Positions 34,329 to 42,945 of a stretch of 64,000 bases of DNA are shown here, one piece after another (within the stretch, counting starts at the first letter, position 1; each line of letters opens with the position of its first letter). The stretch is from contig NC_019903.1 of assembly GCF_000243135.2 (NCBI RefSeq), forward strand, positions 1,154,001 to 1,218,000, written 5' to 3'. The notes beneath the pieces are model-generated. The model saw only the letters and a list, made by a program, of their open reading frames with translations. It was not told where the DNA came from and did not search any database. The DNA comes from Desulfitobacterium dichloroeliminans LMG P-21439 (GTDB taxonomy: Bacteria > Bacillota > Desulfitobacteriia > Desulfitobacteriales > Desulfitobacteriaceae). Made by a program: the position numbers and the translations under genes.

Positions 34329-34367
34329 AGTTAGTTAGTTAGTACCTTTCCTTTGTCGAATACTTAC

Positions 34368-34432
34368 TTCATTAGTTATTCACAGTTTATTCATGACTCG
34401 GTCTAATTCAATTGTTACAATTAAACTATACT
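34368..34432 (+). promoter_or_regulatory. 11-bp direct-repeat promoter of pspA
   Basis: TTCAT (34368), TTCAC (34379) and TTCAT (34390) are exact; GTCTA (34401) and TTGTT (34412) are weak units on the same grid. Then 10 nt and TATACT (34427). Five units rather than four. Confidence 0.62.
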
Positions 34433-34494
34433 TAGAAATTCAGGCATTACAGTATTGCATGTAATTTCGAAATATCGAGAGGAGAGAAATAGCA

Positions 34495-35172
34495 ATGGGA
34501 TTATTAAATCGTGTTAAAGATCTTTTTCAAGCGAATGTAACCGACATGCTAAATAAATCAGAAGATCCAGAGAAAATGCTGAATTTATATGTAGACAAGG
34601 CCTCAGAGGACGTTCGCAACTTTCAAATCCAAGTGAATCGCGCAATTGCGGATAAGATTCAATTAGAAGAGCGCATTTCAAACTTACAAAAGGAAATTAC
34701 TGAACGATCAGAACAAGCAACCTTAGCCGTTCAACAAGGAAAAGACGAGTTGGCGCGGACAGCCTTAACGCTTAAGAAGCAGGCGGAAACAAGTTTAGTG
34801 GACTTTGAATTGCAACTTGCGGATCAAGCGAAAGCTGTTGAAGAACTACAAGAGAATTTGCGGACCTTAACAGAGAAACTGGAAAAGGCTAAACAAGAAC
34901 GTAATAATCTTGTAATGCGTCGGCGCCGGGCAAAGACTATGAAAGATGCAAATGATACTGTATCAGGTATCGCAAACCATGACTCGATGGCCAATTTTGA
35001 TCGCATGAAGGAACGTGTTGAACGAATTGAGGCTGAAGCGAAAGCATCAAGCGTAATACTGAGTAACGAGAATTCACTGGAAGAACAGTTGGCTGATCTT
35101 AAAAAAGATCAAGAGAAATCCGCGATAGAAGATGAGCTTTTACAATTAAAGTCTCAAGTATACAAAGATTAG
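34495..35172 (+). CDS. pspA: PspA/IM30-family membrane stress protein
   Basis: A 225-residue, almost wholly alpha-helical protein beginning MGLLNRVKDLFQANVTDML, the amphipathic N-terminal helix of PspA/Vipp1, with LNKSEDPEKMLNLYVD and long coiled coils after it. PspA oligomers bind and protect damaged inner membranes. Length is typical. AGAGGAGAG precedes the ATG. A Tim44-like gene follows in the same direction, and a truncated paralog lies at 37149. Preceded by an 11-bp repeat promoter, consistent with envelope-stress control. Confidence 0.92.
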   Translation: MGLLNRVKDLFQANVTDMLNKSEDPEKMLNLYVDKASEDVRNFQIQVNRAIADKIQLEERISNLQKEITERSEQATLAVQQGKDELARTALTLKKQAETSLVDFELQLADQAKAVEELQENLRTLTEKLEKAKQERNNLVMRRRRAKTMKDANDTVSGIANHDSMANFDRMKERVERIEAEAKASSVILSNENSLEEQLADLKKDQEKSAIEDELLQLKSQVYKD

Positions 35173-35196
35173 TAACTGTATAAGTAGGTGATGGTT

Positions 35197-36150
35197 ATGA
35201 AGAAATGGGCGAAAAAGATGAGTATCGCCATCACCACTCTCCTGATCGTCACGAGCCAGGCAAATATTGCTCTGGCTCGTGCCGGCGGGGGAAGAGGTGG
35301 AAGCTTGGGGAAAAGCTACAGCGGAGGCGCTATGTCAGGTGGAGGATTCTCCGGTGGCGGCCTTTCGGGGGGATATTCTGGTGGAGGGTTAAATGGTTTT
35401 GCCTTCTTCCCATTTTTCTGGGGAGGTACTCCCTATGGAGGGAGTAGTAGTTTCTTTAGTGGATTAATCAGTATAGCATTAATCCTTGGGATAATTTATT
35501 TCTTATATATAACTTTGGGATCTTCATGTCGGACTCGGAAGAACAAGCGAAGCAAGGGAAATTCTAATTATAATGATCACAATGATTCCTCGTCCCATCC
35601 AATTGATGTTACTGGAAAACCAATTACAAATGAAGAAAATTTGCGTCGATTTGATAATGCTATCCAGTATACACGAGAAAATATGAGATATTATGCTGAA
35701 AGCTTCTCCCGTTGGGATCGGCGATTTTTGATTGAACAGGTTCGACAGGCGTTTTTCTGGATTCAAGACGCTTGGACGCGACAGGATTTAACTGGGGGAG
35801 AGAACTATATTGAATCCTCAGTCCTGCAAAAATTTTGTTCAGATTTGGAAAAGCTTAAATCTCGTGGTGAACGCAACGTAATTAAGGAACCAGTTCTTCA
35901 TGCAGAGGATATAGAATTTATTCATAGCCACCTTGGCGAATCAAGTCAGTACTTCGTGGTCATGTTAAGGGCGAGTATGATTGATTATACTGTCGATACA
36001 TCAGGGAAAATCATTGCAGGTGAGGATGATAATCGACTTTACTTTACGGAGTTTTGGAGATTTACTTGGCAAGGGGGTCAATGGATTCTCTCTGAAATTT
36101 ATCAAGAGGATGCTTTGGAGATGACTCAAATTGCACGGGGTGATAGGTAA
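35197..36150 (+). CDS. Tim44-like domain membrane protein
   Basis: A protein of about 317 residues. A signal-like segment ending ALARAGGG leads to a Gly/Ser-rich stretch (35-75), a membrane segment near 90-112 and a C-terminal Tim44-like domain (about 155-310) with AFFWIQDAWTRQD and FTEFWRFTWQ. Bacterial members are membrane proteins of poorly known role. Start taken at ATG 35197 (AGGTG about 7 nt upstream); GTG 35188 is in frame but poorly placed. Probably cotranscribed with pspA. A 34-bp piece of its 3' half recurs at 24123. Confidence 0.8.
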   Translation: MKKWAKKMSIAITTLLIVTSQANIALARAGGGRGGSLGKSYSGGAMSGGGFSGGGLSGGYSGGGLNGFAFFPFFWGGTPYGGSSSFFSGLISIALILGIIYFLYITLGSSCRTRKNKRSKGNSNYNDHNDSSSHPIDVTGKPITNEENLRRFDNAIQYTRENMRYYAESFSRWDRRFLIEQVRQAFFWIQDAWTRQDLTGGENYIESSVLQKFCSDLEKLKSRGERNVIKEPVLHAEDIEFIHSHLGESSQYFVVMLRASMIDYTVDTSGKIIAGEDDNRLYFTEFWRFTWQGGQWILSEIYQEDALEMTQIARGDR

Positions 36151-36200
36151 TCCTCTGGGCGATTTGAACTGAGATATACAACCCGGATAAAAAAACAAAG

Positions 36201-36239
36201 TGCCCTCCCATGGAATATATTTACTACTTAGGGAGGGCA
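36201..36239. repeat. Conserved hairpin (second copy at 24173)
   Basis: TGCCCTCCC and GGGAGGGCA flank a 21-nt loop ending TATTTACTACTTA. The A-rich sequence before it would make it a terminator on the minus strand rather than for the plus-strand gene. Same stem and half of the loop at 24173-24211. Confidence 0.75.
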
Positions 36240-36325
36240 CTCGCAGTGTAAATTATAGGAAATCTATGAATACCACCAGTAACTAAACTTGGGGCAAATA
36301 GACTAAAGGTGGAGAATGGAAGTTC

Positions 36326-37042
36326 ATGGAGAAGCAACGGATTTTAGAAATAGATATACTTCGTACCATAGCTATTATTCTAATGGTTGTATTTCACTTT
36401 ATATACGATCTTGATACATTTACGAACCTAGACATAAATGTACGAGATCCATTTTGGTACTACATCGGGAGGGTATCGGCCTTTTCGTTTATGTTTGTAT
36501 CTGGAGTAAGCAGTTGTTTTAGCCGACACCCTGTCAAAAATGGTATCAAGATATTTGCCTATGGCTTAGGGATTACGGTTGTTACATTTATCTTTCTCAG
36601 AGAAGATTATGTCCGCTTTGGAATCCTTCATTTTCTTGGAATCAGTATGGTGCTTAATCCCCTGTTTTCTATTTTACCTCGCTTAGCCCTTATACCTCTG
36701 GCTTTATTCTCGTTTTTGATAGGTCAAATCTTGAAGATTAGTTTGATTAACTCAGCTTGGCTTCTTCCTATAGGGGTTACTTATCCTAATTTTTCTTCCA
36801 TTGATTACTACCCACTATTCCCTTATATTGGTGTAACGATTCTTGGAGTATTCTTTTATAGAACATTCTATATCAATGGTAAGGGTTTGTTAGACGCTGA
36901 GCAAATCCCTATCTTAAATAGCAAGAAACCCCAATTTCTTATCAGAATGATGAGTCATCATTCGTTAGGAATTTACTTAATTCATCAACTTATCCTACTA
37001 TCAATTATTTTCCTTGTTCAAGCAGCCCTTCAAATAAGGTGA
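36326..37042 (+). CDS. DUF1624-family membrane protein
   Basis: A 238-residue protein with seven or so membrane segments, starting RILEIDILRTIAIILMVVFH, the signature of the DUF1624/heparan-alpha-glucosaminide N-acetyltransferase-like family (with FGILHFLGIS). Such proteins are acyltransferase-like; the substrate is unknown. RBS GGAG/GGAAG region before ATG. Stands alone between the Tim44-like gene and the short PspA. Confidence 0.82.
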   Translation: MEKQRILEIDILRTIAIILMVVFHFIYDLDTFTNLDINVRDPFWYYIGRVSAFSFMFVSGVSSCFSRHPVKNGIKIFAYGLGITVVTFIFLREDYVRFGILHFLGISMVLNPLFSILPRLALIPLALFSFLIGQILKISLINSAWLLPIGVTYPNFSSIDYYPLFPYIGVTILGVFFYRTFYINGKGLLDAEQIPILNSKKPQFLIRMMSHHSLGIYLIHQLILLSIIFLVQAALQIR

Positions 37043-37148
37043 AACTAGTACGAAATATGGTAAATCAGAAACGAATTAGAAATGGCTAATAACTTATTCA
37101 AGGAACAAAAGGTAGGCAAAATTTAATAAAGGAAGGAAGGAGATTCAA

Positions 37149-37625
37149 ATGGGATTATTTTCACATACTGAAGTTTTACTTCACGCAAATATTCTGGACT
37201 TAGTGAACAAGGCCGAGGCCCCAGAGAAACTCTTAAATCTTTATATTGAAAGGGTAGCTGAAGAGTCTCGAAACTTAGTGACTCAAGCTAATAGGGCAAT
37301 ATTCGATAAAACTCAGCTAGTAGAACGGATTAAAAAACTACGTGTAGAAATTGCGATGAGAGCAAAGCTAGCTTCATTAGCTGAAAAAGAGGGAGAAGAT
37401 GATTTAGCGCGGACTGCTCTCGACTTAAAGAAACAAGCCGAAACCAGTATGGCTGATTGCGAAGTGCAACTGATCGACCAAATTCAAACATTAGAAGCGC
37501 TATATGAAAATCTACGCATCTTAATTGAAAAGATAGGTAAGGCAGAACAAGTGCGAAATAACTTCGTAATACGTCAACACTGGGAGGAGACTAAGCCCCC
37601 AATGTACTGTTACATAGCAAAATAA
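37149..37625 (+). CDS. Short PspA/IM30 paralog
   Basis: A 158-residue relative of the PspA at 34495. It matches it from the N-terminal helix (MGLFSHTEVLLHANILDLV) to about residue 145. It then diverges and stops at PPMYCYIAK, so the last 70 residues, which take part in oligomer packing in full PspA, are missing. GGAAGGAAGGAG precedes the ATG. It could be a functional modulator of PspA or a decaying copy; the intact ribosome site and frame favour expression. Confidence 0.82.
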   Translation: MGLFSHTEVLLHANILDLVNKAEAPEKLLNLYIERVAEESRNLVTQANRAIFDKTQLVERIKKLRVEIAMRAKLASLAEKEGEDDLARTALDLKKQAETSMADCEVQLIDQIQTLEALYENLRILIEKIGKAEQVRNNFVIRQHWEETKPPMYCYIAK

Positions 37626-37648
37626 AAATAGTAATTAGGACATGTAGT

Positions 37649-37668
37649 CCCCGTGCCAATGCACGGGG
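37649..37668 (+). terminator. Hairpin after short PspA gene
   Basis: CCCCGTGC and GCACGGGG form a perfect stem with a CAAT loop, 24 bp past the stop. Confidence 0.7.
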
Positions 37669-37770
37669 ATCTTATATAGGCTCTATTTATATGCGCTTAC
37701 AGTCAAAGTAAATATATCTCGACAGACATTTCTCTTATAAATTGTATTGATTGATACTTACTACACTTAT

Positions 37771-39048
37771 CTAAGCTAATTTCTCTTCGGATTGGGAGTG
37801 GGTGTTTCCGTGTATACTCTGTAAGTCAATTTTCATAAAGGCCTCGACAATAATGGGATCGAACTGTGTTCCAGCGCATCTCTGTATTTCTTGAATGGCT
37901 ACGTCACGGATCAGACCCTTTCGATAAGGACGATCTGAGGTCATGGCGTCATAGGTGTCTGCGACCGCAATGATGCGAGATTCAAAGGGGATAGACTCTC
38001 CTTTAATACCTTCAGGGTAACCATGTCCATCATATCTTTCATGATGATGAAGGATGATAGGTAACACGCTATCGAGAAAATTAATATCTTTTAAGATATT
38101 GAAACCAATTGAAGGATGAAGCCTGATTATTTCAAATTCATATTCAGAGAGTTTACCGGGTTTATGTAGGATTTCATCAGGAATCCCGATTTTCCCTATA
38201 TCATGTAAAAGAGCAGCTAACTCAAGATGTTGGAGGCTTAGTGAATCAATTTCCATTATTTGACCAATGGCAGTAGCGATACCTGCAACTCTTTGAGAAT
38301 GTCTAGCAGTATATTTATCACGAGCATCTACGGCGTTTGAAAGTGCCATAACAGTATTTCTGTAGGATAAATCTAATTGAGCATAAGATTGTTCTAAGCT
38401 GAGTTTTTGCCTTACTAACGATTCGTTTTGTGAGAGTAAGGTCTGAGAAGCATTGGAGATGTTGCGTAAAAGAAAAATATAGAGGATTAATAACCCAAAG
38501 AAGGTTATTCCAGTAATAGTTATATTCAAAGTAACAATATGACTCTTAATGTCGTAGGAAGTATAGACTTCGTAAACACCTACTATTTTCTGATCTAAGG
38601 CAATAGGTGAAAAGATCTGAATAACTTCATGTGCACTACGACCCTGTGGTTGTTCCCAGTCCATATTCAAAAAATTACTTTGAATTTTGCCATTTAAAGC
38701 TTGGGCAATTTCTTTTCCACCATCATAAGAGATAGGAATATTTGTTGAAAATATCTCTTCACTTTCTGTATTCCAAATTCGTATTCCGAAGATATCTGAA
38801 GATTTTGCAATATTACTTAAAGTTTCATTTAAGGAAACAGTCCTGCTTTTAGGGGCAGAAAATTGAAAATCATTTGGAATTAGTTTTGGAGTAAGAATTG
38901 TATCTAGAGTTAATAAGGTAGATTCTTGAATATTATTTAGCTTATCAGTTTTTATATGGTTAGTAACGAAAAGACTAATCTGGAGTCCAGTAATAAGAAA
39001 TGCGGTAAGACTTAGGAGTATAAACTTTTTGGAAAGAGAATAATTCAT
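37771..39048 (-). CDS. Membrane HD-GYP c-di-GMP phosphodiesterase
   Basis: A 425-residue protein with two membrane segments (about 10-29 and 180-200) around an outside sensor domain, then a coiled linker and an HD-GYP domain. Key residues are HDIGK (His-Asp near 282-283), the HHHERYDGHGYPEG stretch with GYP near 343-345, and ADTYDAMTSDRPYR. It should hydrolyse c-di-GMP. Divergently transcribed from a GGDEF gene; both promoters carry 11-bp repeats. Confidence 0.93.
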   Translation of the reverse strand: MNYSLSKKFILLSLTAFLITGLQISLFVTNHIKTDKLNNIQESTLLTLDTILTPKLIPNDFQFSAPKSRTVSLNETLSNIAKSSDIFGIRIWNTESEEIFSTNIPISYDGGKEIAQALNGKIQSNFLNMDWEQPQGRSAHEVIQIFSPIALDQKIVGVYEVYTSYDIKSHIVTLNITITGITFFGLLILYIFLLRNISNASQTLLSQNESLVRQKLSLEQSYAQLDLSYRNTVMALSNAVDARDKYTARHSQRVAGIATAIGQIMEIDSLSLQHLELAALLHDIGKIGIPDEILHKPGKLSEYEFEIIRLHPSIGFNILKDINFLDSVLPIILHHHERYDGHGYPEGIKGESIPFESRIIAVADTYDAMTSDRPYRKGLIRDVAIQEIQRCAGTQFDPIIVEAFMKIDLQSIHGNTHSQSEEKLA

Positions 39049-39082
39049 TGCATAAAATGCTCCTCTTAAGTTCTTTTGATGA

Positions 39083-39114
39083 ATTTTAACACAAGATTAT
39101 GAAGAACTTGTAAA
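39083..39114 (-). promoter_or_regulatory. Two-unit direct-repeat promoter of the HD-GYP gene
   Basis: On the minus strand TTTAC (39114-39110) and TTCAT (39103-39099) are 11 bp apart, then 10 nt and TAAAAT (39088-39083). Only two units are recognisable; it mixes the two half-site forms. Confidence 0.5.
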
Positions 39115-39167
39115 GATTTTCCTTGTCTTAAAGAACATAAGGAAATTTTGGAGCTCGGGTAATAATC

Positions 39168-39221
39168 TTCATATGATATTCATCATTAATTAAGCGAAAA
39201 TTCACAACTTGAATATAGAAT
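39168..39221 (+). promoter_or_regulatory. 11-bp direct-repeat promoter of the GGDEF-chemoreceptor operon
   Basis: TTCAT (39168), TTCAT (39179), TTAAG (39190) and TTCAC (39201), then 10 nt and TAGAAT (39216). Confidence 0.64.
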
Positions 39222-39257
39222 TGAGAAGAATGAACATCGAAGTCAGGGGTGGACAGG

Positions 39258-39938
39258 ATGGTCAAAATTGGTTTGTTCATTGGAATGATAAGTATTGGTA
39301 ATATATATGCTCTGTTTTTTCATACTTTATCGATGCCCTTGTTTGATAGTACTCTGATTCATTGTCTTATTTTGGGATCTGGATTTGGAATAATTAATTT
39401 CCTGCTTGCGAACTGGTACATGGCTAAAAATGCTCAAATTAAGCGCGATAACGAAAGCCTCAAATCGAAGGTATATGGAGATGATTTAACAGGATTGCTT
39501 AATCGTAAAGCACTTGAATTAGAGTGTAATAATTTCAATAATCAAGTTTTTTCCGTGCTATTTGTTGATGTGGATGATTTTAGGATGTATAATAATCGAT
39601 ATGGACATAAAAGCGGAGACCGTGTCCTTCACCAAGTGGGTGATGTAATAAGAGCAATAATTCGATCTGGGGATAATGCATACCGTTATGGAGGAGAGGA
39701 AATTGTTGTGTTACTTAAGGATTGTGAAAAGATAAATGCTCTGCAAATTGCCGAAAAGATTCGCGTTCAGGTAAGCCGCATAGATAATACCCCTTATCCA
39801 CCAATAACCATTTCCTTAGGAGTTGCAAGCTGTCCCGAGGATGGACACTCAATTCAGGATGTTCTTGAGAAGTCCGATTCAGCGCTATTACTAGCAAAGA
39901 GGTTAGGCAAAAATCGTACCTTAGCCTTTGATGGTTAA
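39258..39938 (+). CDS. Membrane diguanylate cyclase (GGDEF), second copy
   Basis: A 226-residue paralog of the protein at 25014. It has two N-terminal membrane segments, DDLTGLLNRKALE, FVDVDDFRMYNNRYGH and the active-site loop RYGGEEIV near residue 145. ATG 39258 chosen because AGGGG lies 8 nt upstream; GTG 39249 overlaps that site. The chemoreceptor gene follows after 27 bp, so the two are likely cotranscribed. Confidence 0.9.
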   Translation: MVKIGLFIGMISIGNIYALFFHTLSMPLFDSTLIHCLILGSGFGIINFLLANWYMAKNAQIKRDNESLKSKVYGDDLTGLLNRKALELECNNFNNQVFSVLFVDVDDFRMYNNRYGHKSGDRVLHQVGDVIRAIIRSGDNAYRYGGEEIVVLLKDCEKINALQIAEKIRVQVSRIDNTPYPPITISLGVASCPEDGHSIQDVLEKSDSALLLAKRLGKNRTLAFDG

Positions 39939-39965
39939 TTCATCTAAAATTATAGGAGGAATATT

Positions 39966-41654
39966 GTGAAAATTAGCTTCAAAATAGGCTTGGCAAATTT
40001 TATTCTGGTACTTCTCATTATTATCTTGGGAAGCACTTTTGTCATTACCGAACAAAGGACAATCAATCGATTTAATGATCTAGCTGAGAATAACTACCCC
40101 TTACAGATTTTGCTGAAGGATATACAAGTTAATATTCAGGGCCGTGGGATGAGCGAGCTTAGCTTTATTGTGACACAAGATACTATGCATTTGGAAATGA
40201 TTTCGCACCAGACGGATGCAATTAAAGCAAGCTTAGACCAAGCCAAAACGCTTAATAACGATATAGCAGAATCAGAAAGAATTGAAATTCTTGAAAAAGA
40301 TCTCGAAGAGTATCTAATACTCAGTCAAATGGTTGAAAACAAAGTTAAATCAAAAGATATAGCTGGTGCTCAAAAAATTCACTATGGCGAAGAGATGATG
40401 GCAATTGATCAATTGAATAAAGACGTTAGTGAACTCCTTGAACACAAGACTAAGGCGGTTGCAGCCAATATTGAGAATATTCGTCAAATATCCACACGAG
40501 GCCTAACTCTTGCGTTCACAATTAGCATCATTTTCGTGCTTTTGGCTGCTTTAAGCTGGCTTTGGCTAACCAAGACTATTGTCAATCCTCTGAGAAATTT
40601 AACAGAGGTCAGTTCAAAAATTGCCAATGGGGATTTGTCATTAAGGCTCAACATACGACATCAGGCAAAAGATGAAGTTCAACTTCTTTCAAATCATTTT
40701 GGAATAATGGTAGACAACCTACGTGGAGTGATTCAACAAGTACAGCATAACGTCTTGACGGCCAAACAGACCGTAGATACTTTAGCCATTCAGATGGAAG
40801 GAGCCCAGGCTTCATCCGAAGAAATGGCGGCATCCATCGAGGAGGTCGCAGGTCATTTACATACTCAGCAGAAGGGCATTGAAGACATCGTAGAGGCTGT
40901 TAATCGAACAGCAGAGGGAATTATTCAAATTGAACAAATGGAAAGTACGACACTAGATGTCGTAAGGCAAAATAGAATACAGGCATTAGCAGGAAATGAA
41001 ACAAACCAGAGGGCAATTGATCAGATGGGAAAGATGGTCCTTCAAGAGCAGCAAATGACGGGAAAAATTCAGCAATTAGTAGTGGAATCTGAACAGATAC
41101 AGAGTATTGTTGAAATTATCACGGGATTAGCAGCCCAAACGAATCTCTTGGCGCTTAATGCTGCAATCGAGGCTGCGCGTGCAGGAAGTCATGGTCAAGG
41201 ATTTGCAGTAGTGGCAGAAGAGGTCAGAAAACTGGCAGAGCAATCGGCTAATTCCGCTAAGGAAATCGCCCTAATTAGTTCATCGATACGTCAAGGTATG
41301 CAAAATGTTGTGGAAGTGATGCAAGTTACCACTCAGGTCGTCGAGCAGGGGATGGAGAGTGTTCGGGAATCTGGGGAGGGATTTGAGCAGATATTAAATG
41401 CATCCAACGAGGCTGTAACGACAGTTGAACAGGTTAACCAAGCCATTCAGCGGATTTCTGCCGAGGCTCAGGTTATTGAAAAGTCGATTCAAGAGATATC
41501 TTTGGCTAGTCGCAATGTAAATCAGTCAGCAGAACAGATCCAAGCTGGAAGCCAAGAAGAAGCGGCAGCTATGGTAGAAATAACTACGCAAATTCAAGAT
41601 TTTGTTACGATTTTGCAAGACTTAAAGAAGAAAGTAGATCAATTCATAGTCTAG
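39966..41654 (+). CDS. Methyl-accepting chemotaxis protein
   Basis: A 562-residue receptor. Membrane segments lie near 7-27 and 178-198, with a four-helix-bundle type sensor domain between them. A HAMP region ([16 protein letters not shown]) and a long cytoplasmic coiled coil follow, with the signaling tip [22 protein letters not shown] start with AGGAGG upstream. Ligand unknown. Probably an operon with the diguanylate cyclase upstream. Confidence 0.93.
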   Translation: MKISFKIGLANFILVLLIIILGSTFVITEQRTINRFNDLAENNYPLQILLKDIQVNIQGRGMSELSFIVTQDTMHLEMISHQTDAIKASLDQAKTLNNDIAESERIEILEKDLEEYLILSQMVENKVKSKDIAGAQKIHYGEEMMAIDQLNKDVSELLEHKTKAVAANIENIRQISTRGLTLAFTISIIFVLLAALSWLWLTKTIVNPLRNLTEVSSKIANGDLSLRLNIRHQAKDEVQLLSNHFGIMVDNLRGVIQQVQHNVLTAKQTVDTLAIQMEGAQASSEEMAASIEEVAGHLHTQQKGIEDIVEAVNRTAEGIIQIEQMESTTLDVVRQNRIQALAGNETNQRAIDQMGKMVLQEQQMTGKIQQLVVESEQIQSIVEIITGLAAQTNLLALNAAIEAARAGSHGQGFAVVAEEVRKLAEQSANSAKEIALISSSIRQGMQNVVEVMQVTTQVVEQGMESVRESGEGFEQILNASNEAVTTVEQVNQAIQRISAEAQVIEKSIQEISLASRNVNQSAEQIQAGSQEEAAAMVEITTQIQDFVTILQDLKKKVDQFIV

Positions 41655-41672
41655 TTATTTATAATGCAAGTT

Positions 41673-41706
41673 TTTAAGCCCAGAATAAGTAAGTTCTGGG
41701 CTTAAA
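41673..41706 (+). terminator. Terminator of the chemoreceptor gene
   Basis: TTTAAGCCCAGAA pairs perfectly with TTCTGGGCTTAAA around an 8-nt loop. Confidence 0.82.
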
Positions 41707-41757
41707 TCTCATCGGCGTGCAATTTGGTTTATATCAACGTGTACATAAATACCTAAA

Positions 41758-41793
41758 AATGGCCGCTACCTTTAGTTAGGTAGTTCGGCCATT
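41758..41793 (-). terminator. Terminator for the minus-strand DUF2680 gene
   Basis: AATGGCCG with CGGCCATT forms the outer stem and CTACCT with AGGTAG the inner one; on the minus strand the 3' arm runs into TTTTT. Confidence 0.75.
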
Positions 41794-41915
41794 AATAGAT
41801 ATAAATTCTAGATTTGAGGTTTTGACGGAGTAATCTTTGCTAAGACATTAATGGGGAAGTCTTACAAACCTCAGAGATGGATTTAATGTGTTCTGGAGAT
41901 GAGTATTGGGATCTT

Positions 41916-42257
41916 TTAAAGGTTATAGTTTGTTGAACTAGGGCCTTGATTCATCATATTTGGGCCGTTGCCTCCGCAATGTTGACCATTAAAACCTCCA
42001 AGGTCTCCGTTATCAATGGCTTGATTACGATATTCTTGGTTTTGATCGATAAATTTCTTAGCCGATTTTGCGTCCTCTTTGTTCATTGCACCGGCTTCTA
42101 CTTGTTTCTCAACAATCTGTTTTTGCAAATTAAACATTTGGCTGTAGAGGTCTTTAAGTTCACCAGCTTTAGACAAGTCTGTTTGGGCAAAAGCCGTTGT
42201 GGCTCCACCGATCATAAGAGATAATGTGAGGACTCCTAAGGCAATTTTCTTTTTCAT
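41916..42257 (-). CDS. Secreted DUF2680-type protein
   Basis: A 113-residue exported protein. A signal peptide (residues 1-25, cut after TTAFAQ) leads to the helical DUF2680-like region (YSQMFNLQKQIVEKQVEAGA) and an Asn/Gly-rich tail with NGQHCGGN. The start is ATG 42257 (MKKKIALGV), preceded by GGAGGG; in-frame codons further upstream are leader. Paralog of 11661, but here the single Cys is internal and the protein ends NYNL. It is divergent from csoR, with a repeat promoter in the shared region. Confidence 0.8.
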   Translation of the reverse strand: MKKKIALGVLTLSLMIGGATTAFAQTDLSKAGELKDLYSQMFNLQKQIVEKQVEAGAMNKEDAKSAKKFIDQNQEYRNQAIDNGDLGGFNGQHCGGNGPNMMNQGPSSTNYNL

Positions 42258-42312
42258 GTATATCCCTCCAACAATTGTTTTATCCAATAACTTGGATTTT
42301 TCTAACACTATT

Positions 42313-42366
42313 AGCTTAGCTTAAGATTATGAAAAGCTTGAGAAGATAATTTGAATATCGTGTGAA
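42313..42366 (-). promoter_or_regulatory. 11-bp direct-repeat promoter of the DUF2680 gene
   Basis: On the minus strand TTCAC, TTCAA, TTCTC and TTCAT occupy an exact 11-bp grid (42366 to 42329). The hexamer 10 nt further on is TAAGCT, a weak -10; TAATAG a few bases downstream is an alternative. Confidence 0.6.
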
Positions 42367-42392
42367 TTTGTCCGGAAATTCAAACGTAATTC

Positions 42393-42460
42393 TTGACAAA
42401 ATCATAAATCTAGTCTAGAATGCAAATGTAGAAAGAAATAGGGTACCCCCCTATACTATA
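42393..42460 (+). promoter_or_regulatory. csoR promoter and CsoR-type operator
   Basis: TTGACA (42393) and TAGAAT (42416) are separated by an ideal 17 bp. About 17 bp downstream lies ATAGGGTACCCCCCTAT (42438-42454), a G/C-tract inverted repeat of the CsoR operator type. Copper-loaded CsoR would leave this site and open the cop operon. Confidence 0.75.
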
Positions 42461-42486
42461 TAAACTCAGCGAAGGAGTTGGGTCTT

Positions 42487-42819
42487 ATGGGTGACGAAAT
42501 CAATGAGAACTGTTCTACCTGTGAAACTGAAACCAGCGGTACAAGAACAGCCCACCATGACGAAAAGATAATTAAAGAGTTAATTAATCGCCTGAATCGA
42601 ATTGAAGGGCAGGTTCGTGGTGTTAAAGGCATGATTGAAAGGCATGTCTATTGTGATGATGTACTGAATCAGATCACTTCGGCGCAATCTGCTTTAGATG
42701 GTGTGTCTAAGTTGTTACTGGAAAAGCACTTTAAATCTTGTGTCAAGGATCGTTTAAGTCAGGGTGATGATGAAGTCATCGACGAACTATTGAAAACTAT
42801 ATTCCGCATGAAAAGGTAG
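42487..42819 (+). CDS. csoR: Copper-sensing repressor CsoR
   Basis: A 110-residue all-helical CsoR/RcnR-family regulator. The Cu(I) site C-H-C is present as C56 (VYCDDVL), H81 and C85 (KHFKSC), with the family motif LNRIEGQVRGVKGMI. An N-terminal extension has two further Cys (NCSTC). ATG 42487, with GGAG 9 nt upstream, preferred over the TTG at 42478. First gene of the copper operon csoR-copA-copZ. Confidence 0.92.
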   Translation: MGDEINENCSTCETETSGTRTAHHDEKIIKELINRLNRIEGQVRGVKGMIERHVYCDDVLNQITSAQSALDGVSKLLLEKHFKSCVKDRLSQGDDEVIDELLKTIFRMKR

Positions 42820-42867
42820 TGTGAAATCCATAATTGGGTATATTAAAACAACGATAAAGGAAACTTG

Positions 42868-42895
42868 TTCTGGTGGAGTTAAAACTCCACCAGAA
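42868..42895 (+). terminator. Hairpin between csoR and copA
   Basis: TTCTGGTGGAGTT and AACTCCACCAGAA form a perfect 13-bp stem. No T run follows, so it may lower read-through or protect mRNA rather than stop transcription fully. A smaller TTGTCC/GGACAA hairpin lies next to it (42907-42925). Confidence 0.6.
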
Positions 42896-42945
42896 GCCTA
42901 GTTGACTTGTCCACGCAATGGACAAAATATCAGGGAGGGATAAAT

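Noticed and set aside
41758-41793. Possible regulatory RNA in the 41.7-41.9 kb gap
   Set aside because: The hairpin is well explained as the terminator of the minus-strand DUF2680 gene with a T run on that strand.
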